Of a stretch of 64,000 nt of DNA, positions 63,167 through 64,000 are shown in pieces; positions within the stretch are counted from its first letter, which is position 1, and every line of letters begins with the position of its first letter. Origin of the DNA: Neelides folsomi (taxonomy: Eukaryota > Arthropoda > Collembola > Neelipleona > Neelidae); the NCBI GenBank assembly GCA_034687125.1, contig JAQGBZ010000080.1:62001-126000 (forward strand). Direction: 5' to 3'. The position numbers and the translations under genes were made by a program. The notes under the pieces were generated by a model, which searched no databases, was not told the DNA's origin, and saw only the letters and a list, made by a program, of their open reading frames with translations.

Positions 63167-64000
63167 GCTGTTTTATAAAACTTGTGAGCTCAATTTCAAT
63201 TTGCTATCATTTATTTACTATAATTCTTATCAAAAAATTAAAATAATATAGTAGTAAAGCTCGAATTGCATAGATACGTTATACAATTAAGGCATAAATT
63301 AGTTCATTATTAATACATGAATCAAAATATGATTAATTAATTAATGCATAATAAAAGCGTATAATTAATTAATACATAATAAAAACGTATTTTAATTGGG
63401 ATATTATTTACAAGAAGCGGAAGTGAAAACGTCCTATTTCCCTCCCACTCCTTCCAGTTTACTCCCAGAAGGCGCTAAGTGGGGAAAAGAGAAAATGAAA
63501 GTTGAGAAAGTCGATCTCAGAGACATTCTGAATGGAAAACAAAGGGGATAAAAAGGAATGTGTCGGGCTAATGATTATGAATTAAATAAATGAGCCCGGA
63601 GCCTGCTTTGAGCCCCATCACGTCTTCATCCCCTGATTATTCTTGTAGGGATAAGAGGGAAAAGTTGTCAAAAGGAAAGAGTCCCACATTAGGAAGGGCC
63701 GTCTCCTCTCTCGGCTGACTGTAAAATAATAATAATAATAATAATATTTGAAAAGTGGAGACCCCGTATAGCTCCAGTCCCCTATTAATTTCCTCACAAT
63801 CCCTCGCACTCACCGAGGTCCTTCACAAAAGGTCTTTGTCGGAGAGCAAGAGAGAGAGACCGAGAGGTTTCTCCATTAGACGCCCGTTCCTCTCGGGCAT
63901 ATTCTCCACCGGTTCTAATAAATAGTAAATGGGGAACGGAGTTAGGGAGCGGTGCAGAAAGAATATGAATTAGACTCGAAACAGAAGGGAGGTTGTGAAT
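63167..64000. other. upstream AT-rich DNA and a GC-rich island, no gene seen
   Basis: The first 250 bases upstream of the secreted-protein gene are AT-rich and should hold its promoter. A GC-richer island follows from about 63410 to the window end, with an (AAT)n run at about 63725-63744. No coding exon recognised. Confidence 0.4.
63725..63744. repeat. (AAT)n microsatellite
   Basis: About six to seven AAT units in a row, seen directly. Confidence 0.85.

Overview
The window is eukaryotic nuclear DNA. It has GT-AG introns of roughly 60-950 bases with AT-rich interiors, AATAAA poly(A) signals and mariner-type transposon relics. Protein families and gene architecture fit an arthropod. The species cannot be named from the sequence, and a non-model hexapod or related pancrustacean is only an inference. 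Base composition is a mosaic: AT-rich background carries most spliced genes, and it is interrupted by many 0.3-2 kb islands of much higher GC.

Layout. (1) 1-4.3 kb: the 3' part of an unrecognised spliced gene on the minus strand, open at the window edge. (2) 5.6-6.6 kb: a two-exon gene for a 135-residue secreted protein, plus strand. (3) 8.0-8.2 kb: a foldback repeat. (4) 10.3-11.1 kb: a four-exon gene for a 150-residue four-helix membrane protein, plus strand. (5) 11-18.9 kb: no supported gene, several GC islands. (6) 18.9-28.4 kb: the core of the window, a cluster of three acyl-CoA-binding-domain genes. The first is on the minus strand (143 residues, extended C-terminus), the second on the plus strand (94 residues, classical ACBP), and the third on the plus strand (425 residues, ACBD4/5-like with a C-terminal membrane anchor). 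The cluster has been hit by transposons. An internally deleted mariner with terminal inverted repeats lies inside the last intron of the minus-strand gene, a candidate solo LTR sits just behind its stop codon, and a second mariner-like relic lies between the divergent genes. (7) 31.5-32.6 kb: a four-exon UPF0462/C4orf33-family gene with an unexpected signal peptide and a hydrophobic C-terminal tail. (8) 32.6-62.3 kb: about 30 kb without a confidently supported gene. It holds GC islands, three palindromic MITE-like elements or hairpins, and one weak candidate exon near 41.1 kb. (9) 62.3-63.2 kb: a two-exon gene for a secreted, highly charged low-complexity protein, minus strand.

How genes relate. 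The three acyl-CoA-binding genes are tandem paralogues. Each has a first coding exon of exactly 61 nt ending in phase 1, while later introns have moved. Together they would supply a soluble acyl-CoA carrier, a divergent carrier with a tail, and a tail-anchored organelle-contact protein. The other genes have no evident functional link to them.

Exon structures were assembled by eye from reading frame, splice-site and phase agreement. No alignment, RNA data or database search was available.
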